Positions 1 through 6,243 of a DNA stretch of 10,627 nt are shown here, in pieces. Location of the stretch: contig CALGUJ010000343.1 in assembly GCA_937902055.1 (NCBI GenBank), positions 1-10,627 of the forward strand. The letters run 5' to 3'. The notes beneath the pieces are model-generated. The model was not told the DNA's origin. It searched no databases and saw nothing but the letters and a program-made list of their open reading frames with translations. Source of the DNA: an uncultured Pelolinea sp. Lineage in GTDB: Bacteria > Chloroflexota > Anaerolineae > Anaerolineales > Anaerolineaceae. The position numbers and the translations under genes were made by a program. The first letter of the stretch is position 1. Each line of letters opens with the position of its first letter.

Positions 1-1
1 C

Positions 2-964
2 AATGAAGGTGAAAGCTGGCAGGCTGAACCCGAGCCGTCCAGTGCCGAATTGCCCAAGAGCTCCGCTCAACCGCCGGTCGCGGACCCGCAAGGCGAGGAA
101 CCAGCCCGCGAGAAAAACCAGGCGACCGGCGAAACGGATCACGTAAATATTGCGCCAAATGCCAGGCGGGTTGCGAAGGAGCTGGGTATCGATTGGGCCA
201 GCATCCCATTGCCCGATGGCGTCACGCGGATCACATCCGAGATGATCCAGAAATACGCCCGCGAAAACGGAATGACGGATAAAAAAGGAACGGCGGGTGC
301 GATCATCCCATTGACGAAGATCCAATCGATCACCGCTCGCAGAATGCTGCAAAGCGCGCAGACTATCCCGCAGTTTTCGGTTTCAATGGATATGCCTGCC
401 GGGCGTTTGCTGGATGTGGCCAGGGAGCAAAAAACGAAGACCGGCGGCAAGGTTACCGTCACTGCCGTCCTGGTGAAGAAGATCGCGGAAGCGTTATCTC
501 AGCATAAACGCATGAACGCCCGTTATGATGCCGAAAGGGATGCAATTTTCGCGTTCGATGCGGTCAATATCGCTGTGGCAACCGCAACACCGACGGGTTT
601 GTTTGTCCCGGTGATCCACGATGCGGATACTCTTGACATTGAAGAAATCGGTGCGCGGTTGGCGGAACTTGTGGAAGATGCTAAGGCGGGCGAATTGAAG
701 TTGGAAGCCGCCACCGGCGCGACTTTCACGGTAAGCAATTTGGGCATGATGCAGGTAACCAGCTTCACGCCGCTCATCGATCCGGGACAGTCGGCTATCC
801 TGGGCGTCGGCAATATTCGAGAGCAGGTTGCACGCGACGCGGACGGAAAATTCACTTCGCGGATGGTGATCAACCTGACGGTTACGGCTGACCATCGTGT
901 ATTGGATGGTATGGCGGTTGCAGAATTTTTGGCTGCATTGCGAAATTTACTGGAAAATGCGTAG
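2..964 (+). CDS. 2-oxoacid dehydrogenase E2 subunit (dihydrolipoamide acyltransferase), C-terminal part, 5'-truncated
   Basis: The frame is open to the left edge, so the lipoyl domain and true start lie outside. What remains is an Ala/Pro/Glu-rich linker (to about 140), a peripheral E1/E3-binding domain (about 146-275, with APNARRVAKELGID and a degenerate GRITxxDV-like segment), and a CAT-like acyltransferase domain (about 300-961). The domain shows the family patterns FTVSNLGMM and SAILGVG and the catalytic DHRVLDG motif, with His codon at 893-895 and Asp at 905-907. By family knowledge it transfers the acyl group from lipoyl-lysine to CoA in the core of a pyruvate, acetoin or branched-chain 2-oxoacid dehydrogenase complex in the cytoplasm. 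The substrate cannot be decided here; E1 genes probably lie upstream. The C-terminus looks complete. The next gene starts 21 bases later, so they are likely co-transcribed. Confidence 0.93.
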   Translation, partial: NEGESWQAEPEPSSAELPKSSAQPPVADPQGEEPAREKNQATGETDHVNIAPNARRVAKELGIDWASIPLPDGVTRITSEMIQKYARENGMTDKKGTAGAIIPLTKIQSITARRMLQSAQTIPQFSVSMDMPAGRLLDVAREQKTKTGGKVTVTAVLVKKIAEALSQHKRMNARYDAERDAIFAFDAVNIAVATATPTGLFVPVIHDADTLDIEEIGARLAELVEDAKAGELKLEAATGATFTVSNLGMMQVTSFTPLIDPGQSAILGVGNIREQVARDADGKFTSRMVINLTVTADHRVLDGMAVAEFLAALRNLLENA

Positions 965-985
965 AAAATATTGGAGAAAAAACAA

Positions 986-1567
986 ATGACATTACAAAAA
1001 GAAGACTATCCCATCCGCGTTCAATATGATTGGGAAATGGGCGAATTTTTCCCAAAAGAGAAGATGGTGCAGCGCAAGGTGAGCGACCTTTCAATGATGT
1101 TCCACGACCAGGATGCGGTTAAAGCCATGGTCACGGGCAGCGATCCGTTGGTTTACGAGATTTTCTACTATGGATTCAAGACCAGTAAATCGGATATGGC
1201 TTTAGGGACAACGCGAATTCAGCCAGGGAAAGTTGGCGATGAATACCACATGACCAAAGGGCACTTTCACGAAGCCGAAGACCAACCGGAAATCTATTTC
1301 TGCGTAAAAGGCGAAGGCTACTTATTGATGGAAACCCGCGATGGTGAGTTCGAGGCGCATGAATGGACGGCCGGGACAATCAGCCATATTCCCCCCATGT
1401 GGGCGCACCGTGTGGTAAATACAGGCAAAGACCCCCTGGTTTTCGTTGCATCCTACCATCTCTCCGCCGGGCACGACTATGGTCAAATTGAAGCCAGCGG
1501 ATTCCTCAAAAGAGTTGTCGAACGCGATGGTAAAGCAGTTTTGGTTTTGAACGAGGCGAGAAAATAA
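986..1567 (+). CDS. pgiA: Cupin-type (archaeal-type) glucose-6-phosphate isomerase
   Basis: Interconverts glucose-6-P and fructose-6-P in the cytoplasm using a metal-dependent cupin fold unrelated to classical Pgi. The 193-residue protein has the usual length of this family. Metal ligands are visible as H93, H95, E102 (GHFH and PEIY) and H141 (PPMWAHR). Y157 and H163 (AGHDYG) follow. As I recall, the Pyrococcus furiosus enzyme uses H88, H90, E97, H136, Y152 and H158, so all six match at a constant offset of five. I chose the ATG at 986 because GGAG (973-976) lies nine bases before it; an in-frame TTG at 971 would overlap that ribosome site. The gene lies between E2 and a ROK kinase, which suits entry of a hexose into glycolysis. 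Related sugar isomerases share the fold, but the conserved active site favours this assignment. Confidence 0.92.
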   Translation: MTLQKEDYPIRVQYDWEMGEFFPKEKMVQRKVSDLSMMFHDQDAVKAMVTGSDPLVYEIFYYGFKTSKSDMALGTTRIQPGKVGDEYHMTKGHFHEAEDQPEIYFCVKGEGYLLMETRDGEFEAHEWTAGTISHIPPMWAHRVVNTGKDPLVFVASYHLSAGHDYGQIEASGFLKRVVERDGKAVLVLNEARK

Positions 1568-1600
1568 GTTTTTTGATTACAATTAATTAGTGCAAAGTCC

Positions 1601-1615
1601 GGAGGTGGTCTTCTG
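1601..1615 (+). promoter_or_regulatory. Ribosome binding site deciding a CTG start for the ROK kinase
   Basis: GGAGG at 1601-1605 is followed seven bases later by CTG (1613-1615), in frame with the kinase. No ATG, GTG or TTG occurs in frame within the usual window after this site. The next possible initiator, TTG at 1640, has no ribosome site and would leave only three residues before the ATP-binding DIGGTK motif. The in-frame stop upstream is TGA at 1574-1576. Confidence 0.6.
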
Positions 1616-2605
1616 AACGAGATCGAGAACGCTCAAGCTTTGGCTGTCGACATTGGCGGGACAAAAATGGATATCGCGCTGGTCGACCTGAAAGGGCAGC
1701 TGGTTCAACCGTGTGAACGGCTGCTGGTTCCTTTCGATTCCGGCGGTGTTGCGGATATCGATGGGATCATGGATTTGCTGGCGCCTTTCGTTGAGAAAGC
1801 CAAAGCAAGCAGTTCGTGCTTTCTCGGAGCCGGATTCAGTATTTGCGGAAATATCGACGATCTGACCGGTGAAGCTGTCCTGGTGGCGAATTTGCATTGG
1901 CACAATATGCCATTTGGAAAGATCGCCGCCGAACGGTTCAAAACCCCAATTTACGCTGCCACCGATGTGCGCATGGCTTTGATTGCCGAACTTCTTTGGG
2001 GCAAGGCAAGGGGGATGAAATATGTTGCGTGGATGACCATCGGGACGGGTTACGGGGGATATCTATACCTAGATGGCAAGCTCTACGGGGGCAGCCACGG
2101 CTTTGCCGGCAACCTCGGGCATGGGATTTATGATGAACGGGGCGGGTACCCTTGCGGATGCGGCCAACGAGGATGTTTTGAGAGTTACGTGGCCGGGCCG
2201 GCGCTTGCGCGTTATGGGCAGCAGGCTGTGGACGAAGGCAGAAGCCCGATACTCAGGCAGCTCAGCGAAAAAGCCGGCACGCCGGTCACGACGCGCATGG
2301 TATTCGAGGCGGAAACTTTGCAAGACCCGGCGGCTCAAGAAATTATTCGCGAACAGATCAGGAAGTTGGGAATTTCCTTATCCTCAATGGTGAACTTGCT
2401 CGATCTGGAAATGATCGTTCTGGGAGGCGGGGTGACCAAAGGATCGGCGGATTTCATCCAGCGGGTGGATGAACGCATACGCGGATTCCTGATGACTGTC
2501 GAAGCGCGGCGTGACTTGCGAATAGAGAGGGAAAGTTTCGACAACTCCGCGTTGATCGGCGCGGCGGCCACCGTGTTCATTAAAAATGGCGTTCTGAATC
2601 TATGA
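1613..2605 (+). CDS. ROK-family sugar kinase (glucokinase/fructokinase-like)
   Basis: An ATP-dependent sugar kinase of the ROK family, 330 residues from the CTG start, a usual length. The phosphate-binding motif DIGGTK is at residues 13-18. The likely catalytic Asp is D118 (ATDVRMA). A second ATP motif, TIGTGYGG, is at 142-149. The zinc site is H170 with C181, C183 and C188 (CGCGQRGCFE). The family's GE(L/I)GH sugar-binding motif reads GNLGH here, so a usual sugar-contacting Glu is Asn167, and the canonical ND(A/V)N reads TDVR. These changes suggest specificity other than standard glucose, but this is inference. The gene lies 45 bases after the phosphoglucose isomerase and 20 before the SorC regulator, as expected for a sugar operon. 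It has no N-terminal helix-turn-helix, so it is not a ROK repressor. Confidence 0.88.
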   Translation: MNEIENAQALAVDIGGTKMDIALVDLKGQLVQPCERLLVPFDSGGVADIDGIMDLLAPFVEKAKASSSCFLGAGFSICGNIDDLTGEAVLVANLHWHNMPFGKIAAERFKTPIYAATDVRMALIAELLWGKARGMKYVAWMTIGTGYGGYLYLDGKLYGGSHGFAGNLGHGIYDERGGYPCGCGQRGCFESYVAGPALARYGQQAVDEGRSPILRQLSEKAGTPVTTRMVFEAETLQDPAAQEIIREQIRKLGISLSSMVNLLDLEMIVLGGGVTKGSADFIQRVDERIRGFLMTVEARRDLRIERESFDNSALIGAAATVFIKNGVLNL

Positions 2606-2625
2606 TCATGCGAGAGAGATGAAAT

Positions 2626-3591
2626 ATGGCAGAACCGAAGATCGAAAAATCCGAATTGATCATGCGACTGGTGGAGGTGGCTCATCTTTATTACGATGAG
2701 AACTATTCCCAGCAGGAAATTGCTGACCGGCTGCAGGTATCGAGATCGTTGATCGCGCAATATTTGCAGCAGGCCCGCGACCGCGGTATCGTCCGCATTG
2801 AGGTTGTCAACCCGATGAATTCGAGCGAAAACATGGCGCTGGAGATCCAGGAACGGGCCAATCTGGATCGTGTTTTTGTGGTTCCCGGCATGCATAAATA
2901 CCAGGATTTGAACATGCGCGCAATCGCCGGGGCGGCAGCCAAATATATTGAGCAAAATATCACCGATTCGGATATTCTCGGCATGGCCTGGGGGAGAACG
3001 ATCACCCGGATCGTTCAATTGCTGGCGCCTTCGGTGCCTCGCGATATCGAGGTGGTACCTCTCATGGGCGAACGCGGATATACCGGCACTTATTCGCAAA
3101 TCAATCAGATTGTTCTGCAAACTGCCCAGAGTTTCAACGGCAAACCGTATTTCCTCTTGACCCCCATGTTTGTATCCTCCGCCCAGCTCAGGAATGAATT
3201 AATGAACGACCCTGAAGTGAAGCCGGCGGTTGAACGTTGGGACAAACTATCCATGGCGGTCATCGGCATCGGCTCTGTTCCGCCATCCCCAGGCAGCATC
3301 GCGTATGTAGGGGAGAAATATATGCACATGATGATGAAAAAAGGCGCGGTCGGCGATGTTTGCGGAAGACACTTCGATAATGAAGGAAATTTAATTGAAT
3401 CTGAATTCAACGAACGCATGATCAGCATCAGTCTGGATCAATTGAGGAAAACCAAAGTTGTGGTGTCGGTGGCGGGCGGGGTGGAGAAAACGCGCGCGGT
3501 GCTGGCAGCCATGAAGACGAGATTATTTTCAGTGCTCATCATTGACGAGATCCTCGCTACGAGCATACTGGATGTGATGCGAAAAATGTAA
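2626..3591 (+). CDS. SorC/DeoR-type sugar-binding transcriptional regulator
   Basis: A 321-residue regulator. The N-terminus carries a helix-turn-helix at about residues 28-48 (SQQEIADRLQVSRSLIAQYL). The rest is a SorC sugar-phosphate-binding domain with family signatures GMAWGRTI (119-126), VVPLMGERG, GAVGDVCGRHFD (240-251) and VAGGVEKT near residue 280. By family knowledge such proteins form tetramers that bind DNA and respond to phosphorylated sugars, as in B. subtilis DeoR and CggR. ATG at 2626 is preceded by a purine-rich GAGAGA site and lies 20 bases after the kinase stop, so it is probably expressed with the kinase. It sits just before the transporter regulatory region, whose operator candidates are its likely targets. 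I cannot tell repressor from activator, or name the effector; products of the adjacent kinase or isomerase are candidates. Confidence 0.92.
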   Translation: MAEPKIEKSELIMRLVEVAHLYYDENYSQQEIADRLQVSRSLIAQYLQQARDRGIVRIEVVNPMNSSENMALEIQERANLDRVFVVPGMHKYQDLNMRAIAGAAAKYIEQNITDSDILGMAWGRTITRIVQLLAPSVPRDIEVVPLMGERGYTGTYSQINQIVLQTAQSFNGKPYFLLTPMFVSSAQLRNELMNDPEVKPAVERWDKLSMAVIGIGSVPPSPGSIAYVGEKYMHMMMKKGAVGDVCGRHFDNEGNLIESEFNERMISISLDQLRKTKVVVSVAGGVEKTRAVLAAMKTRLFSVLIIDEILATSILDVMRKM

Positions 3592-3632
3592 AAAGACGCT
3601 GATCATCTGCGATCCTGGCGAATCCCTGGGAA

Positions 3633-3661
3633 TTGACATTCGATGGGTATTGTGTTAATAT
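3633..3661 (+). promoter_or_regulatory. Promoter P1 (sigma-70 type, extended -10)
   Basis: A perfect -35 TTGACA at 3633-3638 and a 17-base spacer lead to -10 TAATAT at 3656-3661 (4 of 6 matches), with an extended -10 TG at 3653-3654. Transcription would start near 3668 and pass through the 3683-3700 inverted repeat, giving a leader of about 310 bases for the binding protein gene. Confidence 0.55.
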
Positions 3662-3682
3662 GTTTGTGAGAAAATACGCAAT

Positions 3683-3700
3683 AGTGAACAATATTTCACT
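3683..3700. promoter_or_regulatory. 18-bp inverted-repeat operator candidate for the SorC regulator
   Basis: AGTGAACAATATTTCACT has perfect 6-bp arms (AGTGAA/TTCACT) around six bases. From memory, the operator of B. subtilis DeoR, a SorC-family repressor, is ATTGAACAAAATTTCAAT, identical at 15 of 18 positions. It would lie just downstream of the P1 start and about 70-85 bases upstream of the P2 start. The regulator gene ends 91 bases upstream. Confidence 0.6.
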
Positions 3701-3720
3701 TACGTAAAAGCCGAACTTGC

Positions 3721-3739
3721 TGACAATTGTCATTGACAA
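3721..3739. promoter_or_regulatory. Cluster of TGACAA half-sites overlapping the P2 -35 box
   Basis: TGACAATTGTCATTGACAA contains a perfect 12-bp palindrome (TGACAATTGTCA, 3721-3732) and then a third half-site (TGACAA, 3734-3739) that overlaps the -35 hexamer at 3733-3738. A protein bound here would be expected to block polymerase. The half-site differs from that of the 3683 repeat, so this could be a second site for the same regulator or a site for another protein. Confidence 0.45.
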
Positions 3740-3761
3740 ATGCAAAAATAATGGATATGAT
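3733..3761 (+). promoter_or_regulatory. Promoter P2 (sigma-70 type) of the transporter operon
   Basis: A perfect -35 TTGACA (3733-3738), a 17-base spacer and -10 TATGAT (3756-3761, 5 of 6 matches) make this the best promoter in the window. The predicted start near 3768 gives a leader of about 210 bases before the binding protein ATG. Confidence 0.7.
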
Positions 3762-3793
3762 TATTGCAATAAGGAAAATGGACTTGATTTTTA

Positions 3794-3884
3794 TTCGGTT
3801 GCAAATCCCCAGATAAAAAGGACACCAATCGAAATATCTTTATATGATTCATTGATCACTTGAAATCATCCAATTGCGACCGAA
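3794..3884 (+). ncRNA. Foldable mRNA leader segment, possible cis-regulatory RNA
   Basis: TTCGGTTGCAA (3794-3804) can pair with TTGCGACCGAA (3874-3884) over 11 positions, ten Watson-Crick and one G-U. Inside lie a hairpin of 3844-3851 with 3861-3869 (8 pairs, one bulged A, 9-base loop) and a weaker 5-bp helix AGATA/TATCT (3811-3815 with 3835-3839). Together they would form a three-way junction directly before GGAGG at 3886. I recognise no known riboswitch class. The pairing is visible, but function is inference. Confidence 0.35.
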
Positions 3885-3977
3885 AGGAGGAAGAGACCAT
3901 CGATCAATTCAAGAATATAGTTTACAGTAATCCGAAAAATAAAATATTAAAACATATTTAACAAGGAGAAGAGGTAA

Positions 3978-5057
3978 ATGAAAAAGAGTTTTCTCGTTTT
4001 ATCGATTATCGCGATTGCGGCCATGATGTTCGCCGCTTGCGCGCCAAAAGCTGAGGCTCCCGCCGCTGAAGAAGCTGCCGCCGAAGCACCTGCTGCTGAA
4101 GAAGCTGCCAAAGTCGTAATTGGTTACGGCGCCCCCGAATTGTCCGGCGCCCAGGGCCAGATTATGCAAGGTTTGATCGACCACTCGGAAGCCAAGGGTT
4201 GGGAAGTAACCACGACCAACGCTGATTTCGATTCCGAAGCACAGGCCAACCAAATCGATGATTTCATTGCCATGGGTGTCAATGCCATCGTGACTGTCCC
4301 CGTTGACAGCCAGGCCATTTGCGCTTCCGTGACGAAAGCCCACGAAGCCGGCATCCCCTTCTACACCATCGACCGCGGCACCATCGGCTGCGCAGTTGAC
4401 ATGACCATCCAGTCAGACAACTACATGGCTGGCAAACAGGCTGCTGAAGCTCTCGTTGCTTTCCTGACCGAAAAATACGGCGAGCCCAAGGGCGTTGTCC
4501 TTGAACTGCAAGGCGACCTGGGCCAGAACGTTGCGCAATTGCGCGGCGGCGGCTTCAATGACTTCCTGAAGGACTACCCGAACATCGAAGTTGTTTCCAA
4601 ACCCACCGAATGGGCAGCGGACAAATTCTCATCCGCCACCCTCGACGTCCTGGGTTCCCGCGACGATGTGGATGGTATCTACATGCACTCCGATTCCGTC
4701 GGCACCACCGTTGTTTTGGCCGCCCTCGAGCAGCTCGGCAAGAAATTCCAGCGCGGCGAAGCAGGCCATGTGTTCCTGTGCGGTGTTGATGGCAGCCCCG
4801 ATGCTCTGCAGGCGATCCGCGATGGTTGGTCTGATCAGGCATCCAGCCAGCCCATTCCCGATTTCGGCATCATTGCTGACTGGATCGAGAAGAAACTGGC
4901 CGGCGAAGATCCGACCGTTGGCGAAGTTGTTCAGGAAGGCGCTCTGTGGTCACCCGCCACGATTGCCGAGACCGAAAGTGGTTTCGTCTGCAACCTGGCC
5001 ACCACCTCCGTCACCCCCGAAAATGCTGACAGCGATGCTCTGTGGGGCAACAACTAG
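3978..5057 (+). CDS. Sugar ABC transporter substrate-binding lipoprotein (CUT2, ribose-binding-like)
   Basis: Extracytoplasmic sugar receptor of the importer, 359 residues. The lipoprotein signal peptide has a KK n-region, a hydrophobic core at 5-18 and lipobox FAAC with Cys21 as the lipidated residue. A flexible Ala/Pro/Glu linker (22-44) follows, then a periplasmic-binding-protein-like type I domain (about 46-340) resembling RbsB. Matches include an IDRG motif (131-134), ELQGDLGQ (176-183), HSD (237-239) and GVDGSPDA (269-276). Compared by eye with E. coli RbsB, D132, R133 and D271 keep sugar contacts, but Arg141 aligns with Gln187 and Asn190 with Ser238, so the ligand is probably not plain ribose. 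Twelve of 13 Phe codons are TTC, consistent with high expression. Start supported by AGGAG at 3964-3968. Four cysteines besides Cys21 could form disulfides. A hairpin follows the gene. Confidence 0.93.
   Translation: MKKSFLVLSIIAIAAMMFAACAPKAEAPAAEEAAAEAPAAEEAAKVVIGYGAPELSGAQGQIMQGLIDHSEAKGWEVTTTNADFDSEAQANQIDDFIAMGVNAIVTVPVDSQAICASVTKAHEAGIPFYTIDRGTIGCAVDMTIQSDNYMAGKQAAEALVAFLTEKYGEPKGVVLELQGDLGQNVAQLRGGGFNDFLKDYPNIEVVSKPTEWAADKFSSATLDVLGSRDDVDGIYMHSDSVGTTVVLAALEQLGKKFQRGEAGHVFLCGVDGSPDALQAIRDGWSDQASSQPIPDFGIIADWIEKKLAGEDPTVGEVVQEGALWSPATIAETESGFVCNLATTSVTPENADSDALWGNN
4056..4109 (+). repeat. Tandem APAAEEAA coding repeat in the lipoprotein linker
   Basis: Two near-identical 24-base units (4056-4079 and 4086-4109) spaced 30 bases apart encode APAAEEAA twice (residues 27-34 and 37-44). 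They form the tether between the lipidated Cys21 and the sugar-binding domain. Such repeats could vary in copy number by slippage. Confidence 0.8.
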
Positions 5058-5084
5058 TCTAGTTCGTAAATAAGTATATAATGT

Positions 5085-5114
5085 TGAATAAGCCGTAGCG
5101 ATACGGCTTATTCA
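5085..5114 (+). terminator. 13-bp hairpin after the binding-protein gene (attenuating or mRNA-stabilising)
   Basis: Arms 5085-5097 and 5102-5114 pair perfectly over 13 bp around a GCGA (GNRA) tetraloop. No T-tract follows, so it is not a textbook intrinsic terminator. Its place between a binding-protein gene and membrane genes suggests it protects the upstream mRNA or allows partial termination, giving more receptor than permease. Confidence 0.6.
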
Positions 5115-5160
5115 CTGCAATTATCCGGTATTAAAAATTCTTGAAAAATGAGGTGTCCTC

Positions 5161-6231
5161 GTGAAAGAAAAAACGAGCAAACTTCTCGGGATCTTATTTG
5201 ATAACCTCATCTGGTTGCTTGTAGCTGCTGGTTTGGTAATCTTTTCTTCACTTTCAAAAAGTTTCCGCGCCCCAAATAATCTGATTAGCCTGCTGTACCG
5301 CACGTCGGCGTTGGGATTGTTGGTCTTGGGACAGTCATTCACCATGATCACCGGCAATTTCGACCTCTCTTCCGAATCGGGTTTGGGATTGACTGCGATG
5401 GTGGCGGCATTGGTGATGGCCACGGTTGAAAACGGCGGCCTGGGTTTGGAATTATCTCCTTTTCTTGCCATTCCCTTGATGTTTGGCGTTGGCGCATTGA
5501 TTGGTTTGGTGAACGGTTTCCTGATCACCCGTTTGCGCATGAATAACTTGATCGTTACAATCGCCATGCAAATGATTTTGCGCGGCCTTGTTTATATCAT
5601 TTCTCCCGGTGCGACTGCCAGCTTTTTTCCGAAAGCGTTCAACTGGCTGGGCGGAGGTTCGCTTTATAAAATTCCCCTCGAAAGAGGTTTTGTCAATATT
5701 CCCGTTGCGACTGTATTTGTGATTTTGATCTTCGTTATCGCCCACATCATCACCCGTTACACCCAATTCGGACGCAACATGTATGCCACCGGTTCCAACG
5801 TGGTGGCGGCTAAAGATGCCGGTATCGATACGGATAAGGTCATCCGCTGGGTGTATTTGATTGATGGGTTGTGCATGGCGTTGGCCGGATTGCTGGCGGC
5901 AGGCCGCCTTGATTCGGCTACTCCCCGCACCGGCGCCGGCATGACTTTCCCGGTGCAGGCTGCCTCCGTTATCGGCGGTATCAGCATGGCCGGCGGCCGC
6001 GGAAACATGATCGGCGCGTTGGGCGGCTTGATGCTTTGGTCCATTCTGGATAACGGTTTGAGCATCATGAAGGTATCTCCTTTCTGGATTGAAACCAGCC
6101 GCGGTTTGATCTTGTTGTTCGCGGTATTTCTGGATGCGATCAAGGTGCGGCGTATGCATAATCGCTCCCTTATTGAATCGTTGCTGCATACGACAATCGG
6201 TCTCAAAGACAAGACCGTCGTAAAAGACTAA
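5161..6231 (+). CDS. Sugar ABC transporter permease 1 (CUT2, RbsC/AraH-like)
   Basis: A polytopic membrane protein of 356 residues (BPD_transp_2 family) forming half of the translocation channel. Hydrophobic segments begin at about residue 11 and recur to about 330, with eight or more likely helices. Family signatures are TGNFDLSSES (64-73, matching GGIDLSVGS of RbsC) and ASVIGGISMAGGRGNMIG near 268-285, the conserved cytoplasmic region close to the ATPase-contact loop. GTG at 5161 is chosen because GAGG (5150-5153) lies seven bases upstream. It is 103 bases after the binding protein and 12 bases before the ATPase gene. It is clearly paralogous to permease 2: both share DNxIW near the N-terminus, GNFDLS, PKAFNWLG and ASVIGG. 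The pair probably forms a heterodimer. Confidence 0.93.
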   Translation: MKEKTSKLLGILFDNLIWLLVAAGLVIFSSLSKSFRAPNNLISLLYRTSALGLLVLGQSFTMITGNFDLSSESGLGLTAMVAALVMATVENGGLGLELSPFLAIPLMFGVGALIGLVNGFLITRLRMNNLIVTIAMQMILRGLVYIISPGATASFFPKAFNWLGGGSLYKIPLERGFVNIPVATVFVILIFVIAHIITRYTQFGRNMYATGSNVVAAKDAGIDTDKVIRWVYLIDGLCMALAGLLAAGRLDSATPRTGAGMTFPVQAASVIGGISMAGGRGNMIGALGGLMLWSILDNGLSIMKVSPFWIETSRGLILLFAVFLDAIKVRRMHNRSLIESLLHTTIGLKDKTVVKD

Positions 6232-6243
6232 GGAAGTGGTGAA

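Larger units (their letters stand above)
3592..3977 (+). promoter_or_regulatory. 386-base intergenic regulatory region before the transporter operon
   Basis: No convincing gene lies here. The region is clearly more AT-rich than the flanking genes. In order it holds two promoter candidates (3633-3661 and 3733-3761), an 18-bp inverted repeat (3683-3700), a TGACAA half-site cluster (3721-3739), a foldable leader segment (3794-3884), an unused Shine-Dalgarno-like GGAGG (3886-3890) followed by a 20-codon open stretch with no normal start, and the ribosome site of the binding protein (AGGAG, 3964-3968). No clear terminator follows the SorC gene, so readthrough from upstream is possible. Confidence 0.8.

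Noticed and set aside
971..985. TTG at 971 as start of the phosphoglucose isomerase
   Set aside because: It would overlap the GGAG ribosome site that serves the ATG at 986, and the extra residues are not expected in the family.
1578..1583. TACAAT as a -10 box before the ROK kinase
   Set aside because: The expected -35 position (around 1555) is GC-rich coding sequence with no resemblance to TTGACA.
2335..3120. 261-codon open frame on the minus strand
   Set aside because: It spans the end of the ROK kinase and the start of the SorC gene in antisense and has no family motifs.
5077..5082. Perfect TATAAT before permease 1
   Set aside because: No -35-like hexamer lies 16-18 bases upstream and there is no extended -10 TG. 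The stretch is AT-rich, so a chance match is likely.
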